DNA of 64,000 nt from Lytechinus pictus (lineage: Eukaryota; Echinodermata; Echinoidea; Temnopleuroida; Toxopneustidae), in the NCBI RefSeq assembly GCF_037042905.1, contig NC_087257.1, forward strand, positions 15,799,501 through 15,863,500, read 5' to 3'. How positions within the stretch are numbered: position 1 is the first letter of the stretch; each line of letters opens with the position of its first letter. Position numbers and translations under genes: made by a program. Of this stretch, positions 21,478 through 33,292 are shown piece by piece. The notes below the pieces were generated by a model. That model was not told the DNA's origin and did no database searches. It worked only from the letters and a program-made list of their open reading frames with translations.

Positions 21478-22604
21478 GGAATGTTGTCCTTTCCCATGCC
21501 ATGCTTACCACTGCAGCATGCCAACATTGAAGCAATAGCAGTTCTAAACTTCGGATATCGTATGGTATAAATTATAGGATTAGCACAAGAATTAACGAAA
21601 GCTAGAAGCACGGTGTACGAATATGCCTGGCTTTCGAGATGCGAATGGTCAATTATTCCTAAATTGAAAAGCAAGACGAATATCTGATCAGGAGCCCAGC
21701 AAACAAGAAATGTCATAAAGATTATCAAAAGTGAATTCATGTTTCTTTTTTTTGCTACGACCAACTTTGCAGACAGCCCAAAAGTCTGCGTTCCTGATTG
21801 GCTGGTCTGTTTATCGAAACGCAGAAGTTCGCGGTTGAGTGTGCGCGACGCAAAGACGTGCGTGATCACCATAATGGTAGACGGTGTTATGAATTCGATC
21901 ACGAAGACGATCACGCCATAAAACATCTTTCCCGCCAAGTCCCGACGGTGGTATCTAAAGACGCAATGATGCGACACTCTATCGACATACTCCACAAAAA
22001 GTGGGTTAATATTGAGGAGAAAAGCCAGGATCCATATGGTCACTATCAAACCTCTTATGCGTTTCCTCGTCACCGCTCGTCTGTGAAAGAAAGGGTGTGA
22101 TATCGCCAAGTATCTTTCGATCGAAATTGCAGTCATCGTGAGTATCGAGGCGACGACAGATGTCCACATGAAGATGTGAGATGTGACAACCTTGCAGTAG
22201 AATTCGCCAAGAATCGTGTCAGGTACGGAGCTGGCGTAAGGGTGAGGTACAATCAGAATGGATGTCAAGAGGTCGGCAACTGCCAGAGCACGCACCAAGG
22301 CATCCGTTGGTGACTTCATCTTCGCTTTCCATCTGCTCGTCGCTAATAAGACACAGGTGTTTCCTACGACACCTAGGATGGCAGCGATCACCTGGAAGAA
22401 GATGAAAGCTGACATTGCAGGAGGGTCAAATACCCACCCGACACTGTCTTGGTGATTATCATCGTTGCTTGTTACCTCTCCAGTCACAGTCCTGATGGCC
22501 CTTGTCGGCAAATATGTAACGTTAGCAGACCAGTCGGTGAAAGTTTGTTCCGTGCCGCTGTTGGTGACTTTGTTTGTGACGGTATCCATCAGATCGGTTA
22601 CCAT
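21459..22604 (-). CDS. Rhodopsin-family G protein-coupled receptor, C-terminus altered by LTR
   Basis: An intronless frame of 381 codons for a plasma-membrane receptor that would couple an unknown ligand to G proteins. The N-terminus (about 1-62) has N-glycosylation sites (for example NVT at 28-30). TM1 is about 64-88 with GN; TM2 has LAVAD at 107-111; TM3 has Cys137 and ERY (163-165) in place of DRY; TM4 has Trp191; an extracellular-loop Cys is at 214; TM5 has Pro241; TM6 has CWAP (302-305); TM7 has NPIIY (342-346). Helix 8 ends in a Cys pair (363-364) suited to palmitoylation. The final residues VTYNY and the stop are encoded by LTR bases 21,459-21,476, so the original tail was cut. Resembles peptide or orphan receptors expanded in echinoderms; the ligand cannot be told. 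Confidence 0.9.
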   Translation of the reverse strand: MVTDLMDTVTNKVTNSGTEQTFTDWSANVTYLPTRAIRTVTGEVTSNDDNHQDSVGWVFDPPAMSAFIFFQVIAAILGVVGNTCVLLATSRWKAKMKSPTDALVRALAVADLLTSILIVPHPYASSVPDTILGEFYCKVVTSHIFMWTSVVASILTMTAISIERYLAISHPFFHRRAVTRKRIRGLIVTIWILAFLLNINPLFVEYVDRVSHHCVFRYHRRDLAGKMFYGVIVFVIEFITPSTIMVITHVFASRTLNRELLRFDKQTSQSGTQTFGLSAKLVVAKKRNMNSLLIIFMTFLVCWAPDQIFVLLFNLGIIDHSHLESQAYSYTVLLAFVNSCANPIIYTIRYPKFRTAIASMLACCSGKHGMGKDNIPVTYNY

Positions 22605-22904
22605 GTATAGGCCTACTATGACAAACCCAATTGGCTGTGTCAGGTAAGAGAGATAGTACTACTTGCCGATAATGTCTTCAAATGGCGACGTACCAAACGT
22701 TTCAAGATGATGATCGCTTCCCGGAAAGCTTCTAAACTTTGGTCTGGTCTGGGTGATCAGGACGATGTGAAATTTTAGCCATATTCTGATATTTTGAAGA
22801 CTGTCTGTATCGAGAGAGGTAGAAAAGTCAGTCGAGGAGTATAATTAACATCATAGGCCTAACCACCAGAGTAACCAAATACAGTTACCAAAATCGACAA
22901 TCCT
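22605..22904. other. Upstream flank of the GPCR, no feature seen
   Basis: About 300 bp of AT-rich sequence before the receptor start codon. No TATA box, repeat or other gene is recognisable. Confidence 0.5.
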
Positions 22905-24120
22905 CGGCCGGGTGTTTGAGAGGTCAATTTTTGTAGCTTCCCTTAAAAAGACAAAATCAAAACCAGTCAGTGATAGTAGCATATGGGTAATCTTAAAAGT
23001 ATCTGTTTCAAAATCCCATTGGTAGAGGGAAAAAAATCATAATTAATGTCCATCCTTAAAGGAAATCAATTTAAGAATAGAATATATTAAAATATTTTTT
23101 CGTGATAGGAAACACATGCCCTATAATTATGTTTAATGTCAAGGACACCCGAGTAGCGAATCGGATTAAGATAGAACTATGATAAGATTATGATTTCTTT
23201 AAATCATTATTTCGCATTTTGTCTAATCTTTTTACGCATAAGTTGTCGAACACAACAGATTCCAAGGTCAAGTCTGTATTTGATAGATCAATAAAAACAC
23301 TTAAGAAAAAAAAGCCCTATTGACGGAGCAGGGAGAGCTGTCCTATCGTATTTTCTGCCTGGGGTGCTTAAGGTTTACTGCTTGAGCGGGGAAAGCCGAT
23401 AGCTCTCGAAAACTTACCTTTTAGCGACTAATCCGGATGTTCACAGTAATCATGAATGATTTTCAGTTCACTCCTGCTATCGAATGCCACCGATGTCTTC
23501 ACAAGCTAATTTAACACCGGCTCCATGATCATACATACTCCATACATCAAATGTAGTCAAACCCTGGCGGATGTTCTTAAAGCCTCCACCTTGTCACCAT
23601 TTAAGGTAAAGATCCGTTCAAGGAGCTAATCATTGATACATACAGAGAAATTCGAAGGCATTATCCTGGTTTAAGTCACCACTCCATTCACTGCTGTTCA
23701 TTTCGTCAGCGGTGGTGACTTCTTTCATCTCGATCCCATTGACTTTGTACACAACGAGCGCACACACACTGACACACACGAGAAGAGAGGTTACTTATTT
23801 CAGGATAAGGCCAATTCGAATCTTAAATGTTATAAAAGTTCTAAATCCAGCCGACTATTAAAATACCTGACATGTCTGGGTGATTTTTTTTCTACTGTTC
23901 TTGTGAAGCAGCAGGAAAAAAAGAAAACGAACGAGAATAGGACAATGATGAAGATGCGGGTTAATTGTATCAATTCCTCGGTGTACAGAAAGGATATTTT
24001 GGCTGGGTTATTATTGACCATACTTTACTTATTTTGATGTGTTGACGGCGCCATTTAACGATGCGTGCTTTCTGTTTAATCCATCCTTTGTAATTCCAGC
24101 TCAGCTAACAGAGTGTATCT
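22905..24120. repeat. Tandem duplication, copy 1
   Basis: A 1.2-kb unit that begins GGCCGGGT..TTTGAGAGGTCAA and ends at CAGCTCAGCTAACAGAGT. It is repeated with roughly 10 percent divergence by eye at 24,121-25,193. About 165 bp near 23,658-23,818 are present only in this copy. The best conserved part, 23,310-23,410, can fold: GAGAGCT (23,332) pairs with AGCTCTC (to 23,408). A short minus-strand frame (23,830-24,021) is shared with the other copy, but no known protein is evident. Confidence 0.8.
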
Positions 24121-25193
24121 AGGCCGGGTTTTTGAGAGGTCAATTTGTGTAGCCTCCCTTAAAGACAAAATCAAAACCACTCATTGATAAGTTTCTGTTT
24201 CAAAATCCCATTGGTTGACGATAAAAAATCACAACTAATTTCCATCCTTAAAGGAAATCAATTTAAGAATCGAATATATTAAAATATTTTGTCGTGATAG
24301 GAAACACACGCCCTATAATTATGTCCAATGTCTAGCGAATCGGATTAAGATAGAACTATGATAAGATTATGATTTCTTTAAATCCTTATTTCGCATTTTG
24401 TCAAGTCTTTTTACGTATAATGTGTCAATCACAACGAACACCATGGTCAGAAGTTTGTATTTGATAGATCAATAAAAACACTTAAGAAAAAAACCCTATT
24501 GACGGAGAAGGGAGAGCTGTCCTATCGTATTTTCTGCCTGGGGTGCTTAAGGTTTACTGCCTGAGCGGGGAAAGCCGATAGCTCTCGAAAACCACTCATT
24601 CAATGAACAAGGTGTCAAAAACTTTCCTTTTAGCGACTAATCCGGATGTTCACAGTAATCATGAATGATGCTCAGTTCACTATTGCTATCGAATGCCACC
24701 GATGTCTTCACAAGTTAATTTAATACCGGCTCCATGACACCACATCAAATGTAGTCAAACCTTGGCGGATCCTCCACCTTGTCACCATTAAGGTAAAATT
24801 CGTTCAAGGAGTTCATCATTGATACATACAGAGAAATTCGAATCTTAAAATGTTATACAAGTTTTAAATCCAGCCGACTATTGAAATACCTGACATGTCT
24901 GGGTGATTTTTTTTCTACTGTTCTTGTGAAGCAGCAGAAAGAAAGAAACCGAACGAGAATAGGACAATGATGAAAGGCCAGGTTATTCGTATCCATTCCT
25001 CGGTGTCCAGAAAAAAATGATAATTTGGTATACGTGGGCTGGGTTATTATTAACCATACTTGACTTATTTTGATGTGTTGACGGCGCCATTTAACGATGC
25101 GCGCTTTCTGTTCAATCCATTTCATAAGAAAACTATATGTGATACAAAGTGAACGTTTAATCTCCCTTGTAATTCCAGCCCAGCTAACAGAGT
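24121..25193. repeat. Tandem duplication, copy 2
   Basis: The second copy of the unit at 22,905-24,120. The foldable segment lies at about 24,512-24,586. A minus-strand frame of 138 codons (24,853-25,269) covers its end; its last part corresponds to the frame in copy 1. I do not recognise a product and there is no clear splice structure, so no gene is called. Confidence 0.8.
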
Positions 25194-26094
25194 CTTTGAT
25201 TTGGTAGTGTCGGGAGTTCTTTTCTCCTAGATCGCGTAATAAGCAGGTCGAGTCGTTAATGTGTGACAATGGGGGAGATCATTAAAGCTGAGCCTGATCA
25301 ATTTGCCATAGAAGGAGTTGATGATACATTTTGAAAGTCGAAGGCCTACAAAATTAACCTAAGCGAGTGTTACGTCCTTGTATATTTTGAAATGTGAAGG
25401 GTACCACCGTAGGTATAATTTTAGTTGGCATGGTTACCCGCCCCGACTGCAAGTAATATCCATTATCCTACACACGGACGGATAGAAATAGATTTCTTAA
25501 CTTGTAAGTAATATTTTGACATTTTCTGTCAAAACATCCTTGACAAAGTTAATTTGCTCATATTAGTATTGTTGAATTCAATTTACTCCATATTTCAGGG
25601 AAACTCTTTCACTCACATGCATTCCAGTGTTTCCCATATCCTTTCTAGATTTTGTTGTTTTATTTTCATGTTGTTAATATGATTATATATATGCCTCCTT
25701 AAAAGGGACTGGTCAAATTAACCAATTTGTTGGTGAATGTGTGTCGGATCGACAAAATGGTAAAAGTAAACAAATTTACTGGAAAACATCTATCGGAACT
25801 TTGGTTGATATAAACGATTTCATTAGGTAGAACACAAAGTCTTATTCACCAATAGGTAAGCTACTTTGACCAATACTTTTTAAAAGTGCATTGTATGATT
25901 TTATTTTTATCGAAAAGACAGAAATGATAGAATGAATAAATAAATTAAGTCTCGAAGCGTCTCCGCGATGTCTCCATCAGTTGCCGAGATATTTTTTTTG
26001 TTTTGAGACATCCCTGGAAAATTGCTAAACATGTGATTTTCCATTAAAAACATAATCTTTATTGAAATTGTAGGGAAACTCAGATCTTATAATA
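25194..26094. other. Intergenic, nothing recognised
   Basis: AT-rich sequence with stops in all frames and no repeat family that I can identify. Confidence 0.4.
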
Positions 26095-27084
26095 CAGTGC
26101 GTATCAAAAAAAGTTTACACTTTGAAAAAGCCCTGGGAATTAAAAAATATACAACATGTTGGTAAATCTTTCACATATAATCTTGGGATTGGGTCTTATC
26201 TATCCAATGAAAGTAAAAGTTTTGACAGAATGTTACATTGAGTGAGCACTGTCCATTTTTGTAAAGCTCGCAGAAATCTGTTTGCGCAGAAATGCTCGTT
26301 TTCACGCTGTATCAAGGGGAAAGGGCGAAATCAAACATACCCTGCGAAACATTTCTCATACATTTCCCTTGCACTTTTAGTCAATTGAAATAAAACGGAT
26401 ACCTTCAAGCATTTTGTAACAATTTTGCCACCCAAATTGAAATTTCAACACTTAGTAAGCACAAACTTTACCCTTTTTGTGCCAGCTGGATCTGAGGACA
26501 TAAATGAATCTAAACAAAAGTTTATATCAGACATATCCAGCATTTTTTTACCAAGTTCTTATCATTCAAAATGGGTTTACATTTCATTTTTCATTTAATA
26601 CTTGTTTCTCAAAACTTTTCCCAAGCTTGATCATGATTAACTAAATGAAAATCAAGCCTAAGCCATTTCATGTAAATCACAGCTCAGTGTAAAGCAAATA
26701 TCGTCACGATGGCCTCGGTGTGATGTGGGGGAGTGGGGTGGGGCGCAATGCACTCTTCGAAGTGTTTGGGGCAAGGAAACAAGTTAAAAATCTGAGGTAA
26801 AAAATATATACAAATCAATTTTACTAGCTAAGTTACACGTGTTCTTCATGATTAAGGTCTACTTTTATTCGCATAACTATTTCAAAGTTCTGCGCAAATC
26901 AATTTTCACTAACTTTTCAAAATTAAGTGGTACTCACTCAAGCGGAAATATTTTTGACAGTTATATCGTCATTTGCTTAAATGGATCTGTACCAATGTTA
27001 AAATGTGGAAAAATCTTCAGGATATTACAAATGTATAATTTCACATGATTTTTTCTAAGTGTAAACTTTTTTTTATACGCACTG
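26095..27084. mobile_element. TA-flanked non-autonomous DNA transposon (CAGTGCG tips), 990 bp
   Basis: Terminal inverted repeats start CAGTGCGTATCAAAA and end TTTTATACGCACTG, with about 28 matching bases. TA stands on both sides (26,093-26,094 and 27,085-27,086), the target duplication of Tc1/mariner-type elements. No transposase reading frame is visible inside. Confidence 0.85.
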
Positions 27085-27086
27085 TA

Positions 27087-28430
27087 GTGAGATAGCTGAA
27101 TATTTTTGTCTACATCTGAAAACTAGGAAGGAAGTAGGGTCAGATGAAGGGTGCAGCGACAAAGTAATGTCTTCAAAACATTTTTTTAATTTTTTCCTCA
27201 CGGATGGATATTTTTGGGGGGGAATGGTCATTAAAAAAAATAACACTATTCCCCTTCGACCAACAAGCTGGCACAGTATATTCTGCATACAGGGGGGGGG
27301 GGGCGGAACGTATTTTCGTTATCATCTGCGTGAAATACTTGTGTGTTTTGTAGAAATTAAGTTGAGCAAAGCCATATTTAAGTGATTTCTGATTGATAAA
27401 ATACATATTCAGGCTTTTCGATTCCGCGAGCGAGCAGTTTGCTAAAATTTTCAAATCTAAAGTTGCGAAACTCTCTTTTTCTGTCAGAAGGGCATCCATG
27501 CGAGATATTGCATGCTTAAGTCGCGAGCTCAAACTTTTGGACATTTCATGTTATAAGACATGAAAATTTTACATTCCGAGCAGTTTTTGTAGTCATGATT
27601 TATCTAAGTAAAGGATTGAAGCAAGCGCAAAGCGCGGGCTGAATTTTTGATATACTGACTAGAAAAAGAAACCTGATAAGGAAAGCATTTATAGTGACTG
27701 CTGGATAGGATACATATCTCACTAATTGAATAATAAGAGCGCGAAGCGCAAGCCGAAAATGTGTGATATTTCAACCTGAAAACTGGACATTCTAAGCATT
27801 TTTGTTACCTAGGACCGAATGAGTACCTTACTGAACAAAAATTGATGCGAGGTCGAAGTGGGAGCCGAAAATTTTGTGATTTTCTAATCTAAAATGTATT
27901 ATGTTTTACCTATTTAAAAAATGGCATTTCCTTTTGAAAAAGGGCACATTTCATTTTGAAAGAAGGGCACTTTTCATTGTCAAAAAGACATTTTTTCCTA
28001 CGGGGAACTGGGGGGGGGGGGGCAAGTGCCCCCTCTCCACGGTCCCGCCGCCCCTGTCCGCATATATTACATTAGCCCGATGATCAAATCAATCGTTATG
28101 CTTATCAACGAGCAAAAGTAAATTATTAATACAAAAAAGTCTGTGACATTGATACAGGACAAACTCTTTATAAAATGGTATAACCCAAATGTTTCTTTGT
28201 TCATTGAATATGTCTTAAAATCTGAGATATTGCTTGAATTCTAAAAAAGAAAATCAAACAATTTTACTAAAAACAAACATTTCCACCAAACGAATGTTCA
28301 TTCTTGAACGACCAAGCACTGCACACCTAACAATATAGGGTTTTCGTTTCCACGACGGAAGACGGATTCAAGAACATAATAAATGTATTGAAAGTGCCAG
28401 TAAAATGACAATGAACAGCTGGGAGGTCTT
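27087..28430. repeat. Degenerate repeat with GCGCGAAGCGC-type palindromes and G runs
   Basis: This region holds several diverged units with the core GAGCGCGAAGCGCAAGC (near 27,625, 27,740 and 27,850), and G runs at about 27,291-27,302 and 28,010-28,022. The same type of array lies in reverse orientation at 56,330-57,190. No coding frame is convincing. Confidence 0.55.
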
Positions 28431-28629
28431 GCCGCAAATTTTTGAACCGAACAGCCGTTTTTGTCTTACGTTTCGGAGCTGACGAAAACGTGGAAATATG
28501 TCGTTTGTCGAGAGTCCAGAACGAAATACAAGTTTCTATTTTGTTTCACAGATTTTCGACAGACTTCTTGGTTGTTCATTGTAATGAAGGGCATTTTGTA
28601 TTTCGTTAAATCTGTCGTGCGACGTGGAA

Positions 28630-28935
28630 TCGGAAGTTCCCTAATAATAATAATAATCATAATAACAATACTACTTGATAATAATAATTATGATAAAAAT
28701 AAAAGTATTAATAGTAATAAAAAAATGATACACCTGTAATAATAATGATAATGATAACAATAATAATAATAATGATAGTAATGATGATAATACTACTACT
28801 AATAATAATATTAGTAGTAGTAGTGGTAGTAGTAGTAGTAGTAAAAGTAGTAGTAAAAAAGAAGAAGCAGTAGTAGTAGTAATAGTAGAGGTAGTAGTCG
28901 TATTGTAAAAGTAATAATAGCAGCAATAAAAAAGT
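28630..28935. repeat. Trinucleotide microsatellite (AAT, then AGT)
   Basis: About 300 bp of imperfect AAT/AAC units passing into AGT units. Long frames through it are low-complexity artefacts. Confidence 0.9.
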
Positions 28936-29400
28936 TCATATAGGCCATTCGTGCGGTGTGCGGGGACCTAATAAAATATATCCGTCACGGAAGCTTTATT
29001 CACGACGGCGGTCAAGACGGAAACACAAAACAGAACAGACAGTGTGAATCCAATAAAGGGTGATATAATTTATTTCAAATATACATTCATTCTAAACAAC
29101 GGAAGACGGTGTTTTATTGCAACGTGATAGCATGCGCCTACAAAACTAACTCATCCTGATCAAAATGTGTGTGAAACACATCATAATTATATATTCTCGC
29201 AAGGTTAATATATGGTAAGTTATTTTTTACTGACTCTTTTTTTCCTTCTGTGCATTGTGTATGGTGATTAAGTAATCATAGATTAAGAAAAATGTGAAAC
29301 ATATTATTGTTATAATCCAAATGACGTTGAAAATAGGCTGAGTTATGTCATCTACGGTGTAGGCTTATAAGATGACAACATATTATGCTTTCATACACAC

Positions 29401-29428
29401 AAGCACACACACACACACACACACACCA
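29401..29428. repeat. CA microsatellite
   Basis: An uninterrupted run of CA units within an AC-rich stretch. Confidence 0.85.
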
Positions 29429-29499
29429 ATAGGCACCCCACACCCATCCCTACACACAATACTATGTACATCACCATCCCTTTTGAAAAGAACATCCTG

Positions 29500-29728
29500 T
29501 CCCACTGTGTGTTCACAGTGTGAAATGCAGCGTTGACACACTGTTAAATTTGATCACCTTAACGCTGTGAATCACATTTCTACAGTCCACTTATAATAAC
29601 GTACTGTGAAAATTCAAACTGTAGAGGTGTTCACATTGTGGAATCGTGTTCACACGGTTAAATTTTAGCATTTTAACAGTGTGAGTCACATATTTCTACA
29701 TTTCACTGTGTGAACACTACATATATAT
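29500..29728. repeat. Foldback element with GTGTGAAC motifs
   Basis: The left end CACTGTGTGTTCACAGTG and right end CACTGTGTGAACACTAC are inverted relative to each other. The interior repeats TTAAATTT and AACAGTGTG blocks in mirrored order. It looks like a short palindromic non-autonomous element. Confidence 0.6.
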
Positions 29729-29816
29729 ACAACGATGTGTTCTTTCTATCAGGAAAACATGATGTACATCATTTTTTAATACCAATTATAATATAAACAT
29801 TAGAAAAACACAGTGG

Positions 29817-30126
29817 CCGGTATTCTGAACTAGGGTTTAAATTAAACCCTGGTTTAAAGTTGTGGTTTAACTATGGAGAGACAATTGGAGCACAAATCTA
29901 TAACCGTATACATTAAATCTACTAACTCATATGACACACAAATTGTTCACAATTGTCTGGGAATGATAACCGAAGTATTTTTCTTCATTATGAAATCAAA
30001 AGAAAACAAAATAGTAAACATAAGAAATAAACAATATAAACATAATTTTTGATTTTTTTGCTCCCCATAATTTTAGCACAGGGTTAGACTGTGGTCTAAG
30101 TTAAACCTGACCTCAGAATACGAGCC
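29817..30126. repeat. Foldback element (GTATTCTGAAC ends)
   Basis: Starts GGCCGGTATTCTGAACTAGG followed by TTTAAA-rich palindromes and ends with GACCTCAGAATACGAGCC, an inverted match. About 310 bp, no coding frame. Confidence 0.6.
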
Positions 30127-31020
30127 ATTAAATCCAACCTCAAAATATACTATGAATTTTTCGATTAAGTTATGCCATCCTAGTCATGAACACGATATAT
30201 CAATTTAAAAAATCTGATAACTATAATTTAAGATAATTTTATTATCCGTACTCATTCCACACTCTAGCAGGAAGAATGTTCCGATATAAGTCTTTGGTAT
30301 GAATCGGCAAGAGATCAAACCCACGACTTTTTTTTCAAAAAGCTGGTAACATGATCACATACATTCCATTTCATGGAATATAAATGCATATCAGCCTCCA
30401 CTAAGATCAATATATTTGAAACAATGATACTACTAATCAGAACTTAAAATGTACTGTAAATAGTACTGCACATTATTATAATAACTACGAAAAAATAAAT
30501 ATTGTGTTCAGACCTATACTTCACCAGAAAGCGAGGAGAACATGTAGTGGAACAATAACGGAAAAGAAAAAGAACATGAAGAAGATACACACCGATGGAA
30601 AGTAAAATAAGTGTCCACTTTTTGAACATACCCGCCGACATACCCGTTACCCTCTCGTCACAGAAATATGAAGAACATTAAGAAACAGCGCTGGAAACAT
30701 ATATACTACAATAATAACAAATCATATGGGAACCAAAATGGGGTGAACGCCAGTCCCTTATAGGCCTACACAGAGGCACACAACTGGCAATCATTCCCAG
30801 TCAGACTGCAGGTCTCTATATATGCTATTGAGCAAAATAAACTGAATTCACCTCATTGCGAAACCTCGTGAATTGTGAGACTTTCATTCTCAAAGAATTT
30901 AACCACTTTATCTTCAAGTAAAATTGAATATTTTTGTACCATCTGAAAGAGTAAATGTCACCCTTTTATATTAATTATTCCTTTTGAATAAAAATGTTGA
31001 AGAATTTCAGGCCTGAAAAG
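30127..31020. other. Intergenic, nothing recognised
   Basis: AT-rich DNA with no convincing frame or repeat family. A short minus frame at 30,444-30,641 is hydrophobic but has no supporting context. Confidence 0.4.
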
Positions 31021-31041
31021 ATGCCCGGGGGGGGGGGGGCA

Positions 31042-31457
31042 GTCAAATATATTGCTGTACACACGCGTGACCAAGTAATTTCCAAACACCCCCTAAACGA
31101 GTTTTTCTCTGTGTGCAAAATAACCCCCTAAACAAGTTTTTCGCGGGCTTTATTTACACATATTGGCTCCTAAACAAGTTGTCGCCAAAATATGACCTCG
31201 GGGAAAAATCTTGGGGAAAAACATACCCTAAACACGTTTGGCTAGTCTTTTAAAAAAGCTTTGGGGAAAAAACATACCCTAAGTACGATTTACTCCCCGA
31301 TTGACCATTGACCAGTCTTTAAAAACCACCCTTTTTCTTGAAAATCGGTGTTTTTGATACCCTTAACGAGTCCACGCGCGGACCGCGTCCAAAACTGAAA
31401 AAAAAAAAACTTTAAACGCGTTTTTTGGTCACGCGTGTGTACAGCAATATATTTGAC
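31042..31457. repeat. Foldback element, 32-bp perfect ends
   Basis: Bases 31,042-31,073 and 31,426-31,457 are perfect inverted repeats containing ACACGCGTGACCA. The interior carries several diverged repeats of CCCTAAACGAGTTTTT. A G run at 31,027-31,039 precedes it. Confidence 0.75.
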
Positions 31458-31912
31458 AACTTTTGTCAGCTAAAAACAATTATTTTGTATCATGTTATAG
31501 ATAATAAGTTTCGCCTGTATTACAAAAGTGTTTTTTAAAAATCCAGACACATGACCTGAAAGAATGATTTTTGTTCTTTGTAAAGATACCAAAATATGAA
31601 ATTTGATCAATGTTTAGAGCAGCAATGGACGAATAAAAAGAGGTGTTTTCGTCCGCACCAAGCTCTTTAATAAAACCTTGTAGTTATGAATATCCCTTGG
31701 ATAAAAGAAGCTACTTTTTGAGTGAGGACTTGCCGACTTACCGTTCTCCCCTGAGATTCGTGTGCATCGCAACTCTCTACTCATAGAACCTTGGACAGCA
31801 CTTTGTGGCGATAATGTCATGAAAACCATGAATGCAAAATGGGCCTGTGCTCTAAATCCGCAAGATTATTCGATTGGAATGGTAAAATGTTTTGCATTAT
31901 ATTGTTTTCAAG

Positions 31913-33236
31913 TCCGCTGTTAGGATAGTCCAGATTGGACCTTGGTGTTTGGAAGTTCTCTTTCTCAAAGCTAACATAGAGGGCGCATGACTCCCACTCT
32001 CAGCGCCAATCCACTCATCTTCCCTCCTCACCAACATGACCAAGGGACGATGAGTGGATTGGCGCTGATTATACAGTGCGTTTCAGAAAAAAGGTAATCC
32101 AAATCTAGAGGGCTGATATTCGGATCATATTTAATTTTGTGAAATCATTCTGCATGGATATAAATGAAAAACTCATCAGCTTTCCATTGATACCCTATTT
32201 GTACCATTTGTGCCACGTATGACCAAATCAATTGCTGCTGAAGACAACAAGTGCAGAGACCACTTTTTCCAAGTTTTGGTAAAGTGGGTAAAATGTGCAC
32301 TTAATAGAATAATATGTTTTCCAAAGTAATTTTTGGAATGAAGTGTTACTTGAGGTATTTCTCTGAAATGATGAGTGAAAAGTTTATGTCTTATCATGGA
32401 ACTGGTCTTATTGACCCACACCTTCAACATGTCCTCTCCTTTGAAAACAAAGCCAGAAGCGTGGAAGGATATCTTGGACAGCTCGTCTTACCAATGGCAA
32501 TGCCGGATCATTGTGCAAAGCATCCACCCCATATCAAATCGGCCCTGCAAGTCATCAAAATCTTGAGGAAGAGTTGCAAAAACCTTACTTTTAATTGTCC
32601 CTAAAGGAAATAATCACAGGGCGTGCGGCCAGGCGCTCTTGGTGGCCTTTCAATGCCATGGTTGAGAGCAACAACGCAATGTCCAAAGATTATATCACGA
32701 ATGATGCTGGAACGATAGGCAGGAGCGCCGTCCTGAATCCACCAAAGATGCCTGTACACTCTTCACAACTGTCTCTCAAATTGTTGGTCCAACTGTGGTT
32801 CGATTTCTGTTAATGGTGTGCAAGTACATTCACTTATTAACACTCCTTTGGAAGAAAAAGAGTCCAATCAAAATATTTTCCCCAGCTCAGACATCAATGA
32901 AATTATTTACATCAGCATCTGCCTAATCATCAAGATTTCAAAAACTTGGAAAAAGTGGTCTCTGCACCTTTTGTCTTCAACATCAATTAATTCGGTCATG
33001 CGTAGCGCAAATGGCACAAATAGGGTATCAATGAAAAGCTGATGAGTTTCTCTTTTATATTCATGCACAATAATGTCACAAAATTAAATATGCTCCGAAT
33101 ATCAGCCCTTTAGATTTGGATTACCTTTTTTCTGAAACGCACTGTAGAGAGTGGGAGTCATGTGCCCTCAATGTTAGCTTTGGGAAAGATAACTTCCAAA
33201 CACCAAGGTCCAATCTGGACTGCTGTTAGGAAGGTT
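31913..33236. mobile_element. Foldback element with a nested mariner-type transposon
   Basis: Bases 31,921-32,003 (TCCAGATTGGACCTTGGTG through GACTCCCACTCTC) are mirrored at 33,150-33,230. Between the arms sit a second small inverted repeat (GCGCCAATCCACTCATC at 32,003 and its mirror ending at 32,068) and the TA-flanked element 32,074-33,144. The inner element therefore jumped into an older foldback element. Confidence 0.7.
32074..33144 (-). mobile_element. Decayed Tc1/mariner-superfamily transposon
   Basis: Terminal inverted repeats of about 210 bp begin CAGTGCGTTTCAGAAAAAAG and are flanked by TA. The minus strand at about 32,777-32,430 encodes a transposase remnant: the motif WWIQDGAPAYRS and, about 35 residues on, PPRAPGRTPCDYFL, followed by a stop where intact proteins continue WG(Y/H)LK. 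These match the second aspartate and third acidic region of DDE transposases of this superfamily. In intact relatives the second motif reads PPRSPDLTPCDFFLWG; the changes and stop show that it is dead. Confidence 0.8.
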
Positions 33237-33292
33237 CCAGCGCTGTTTGGTAATGTCTGTTATTCACAAAACAATTACAAATAAACATTTTA

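Noticed and set aside
24853-25269. 138-codon minus frame in the tandem duplication
   Set aside because: Only its end is shared with the other copy, no family resemblance, no splice structure.
28708-28926. Tyrosine/isoleucine/threonine-rich frame, and similar frames at 38,045-38,566, 46,832-47,131 and 63,494-63,718
   Set aside because: Translation of trinucleotide microsatellites.
32314-32604. 96-codon plus frame inside the mariner-type element
   Set aside because: Antisense to the transposase remnant on the minus strand.
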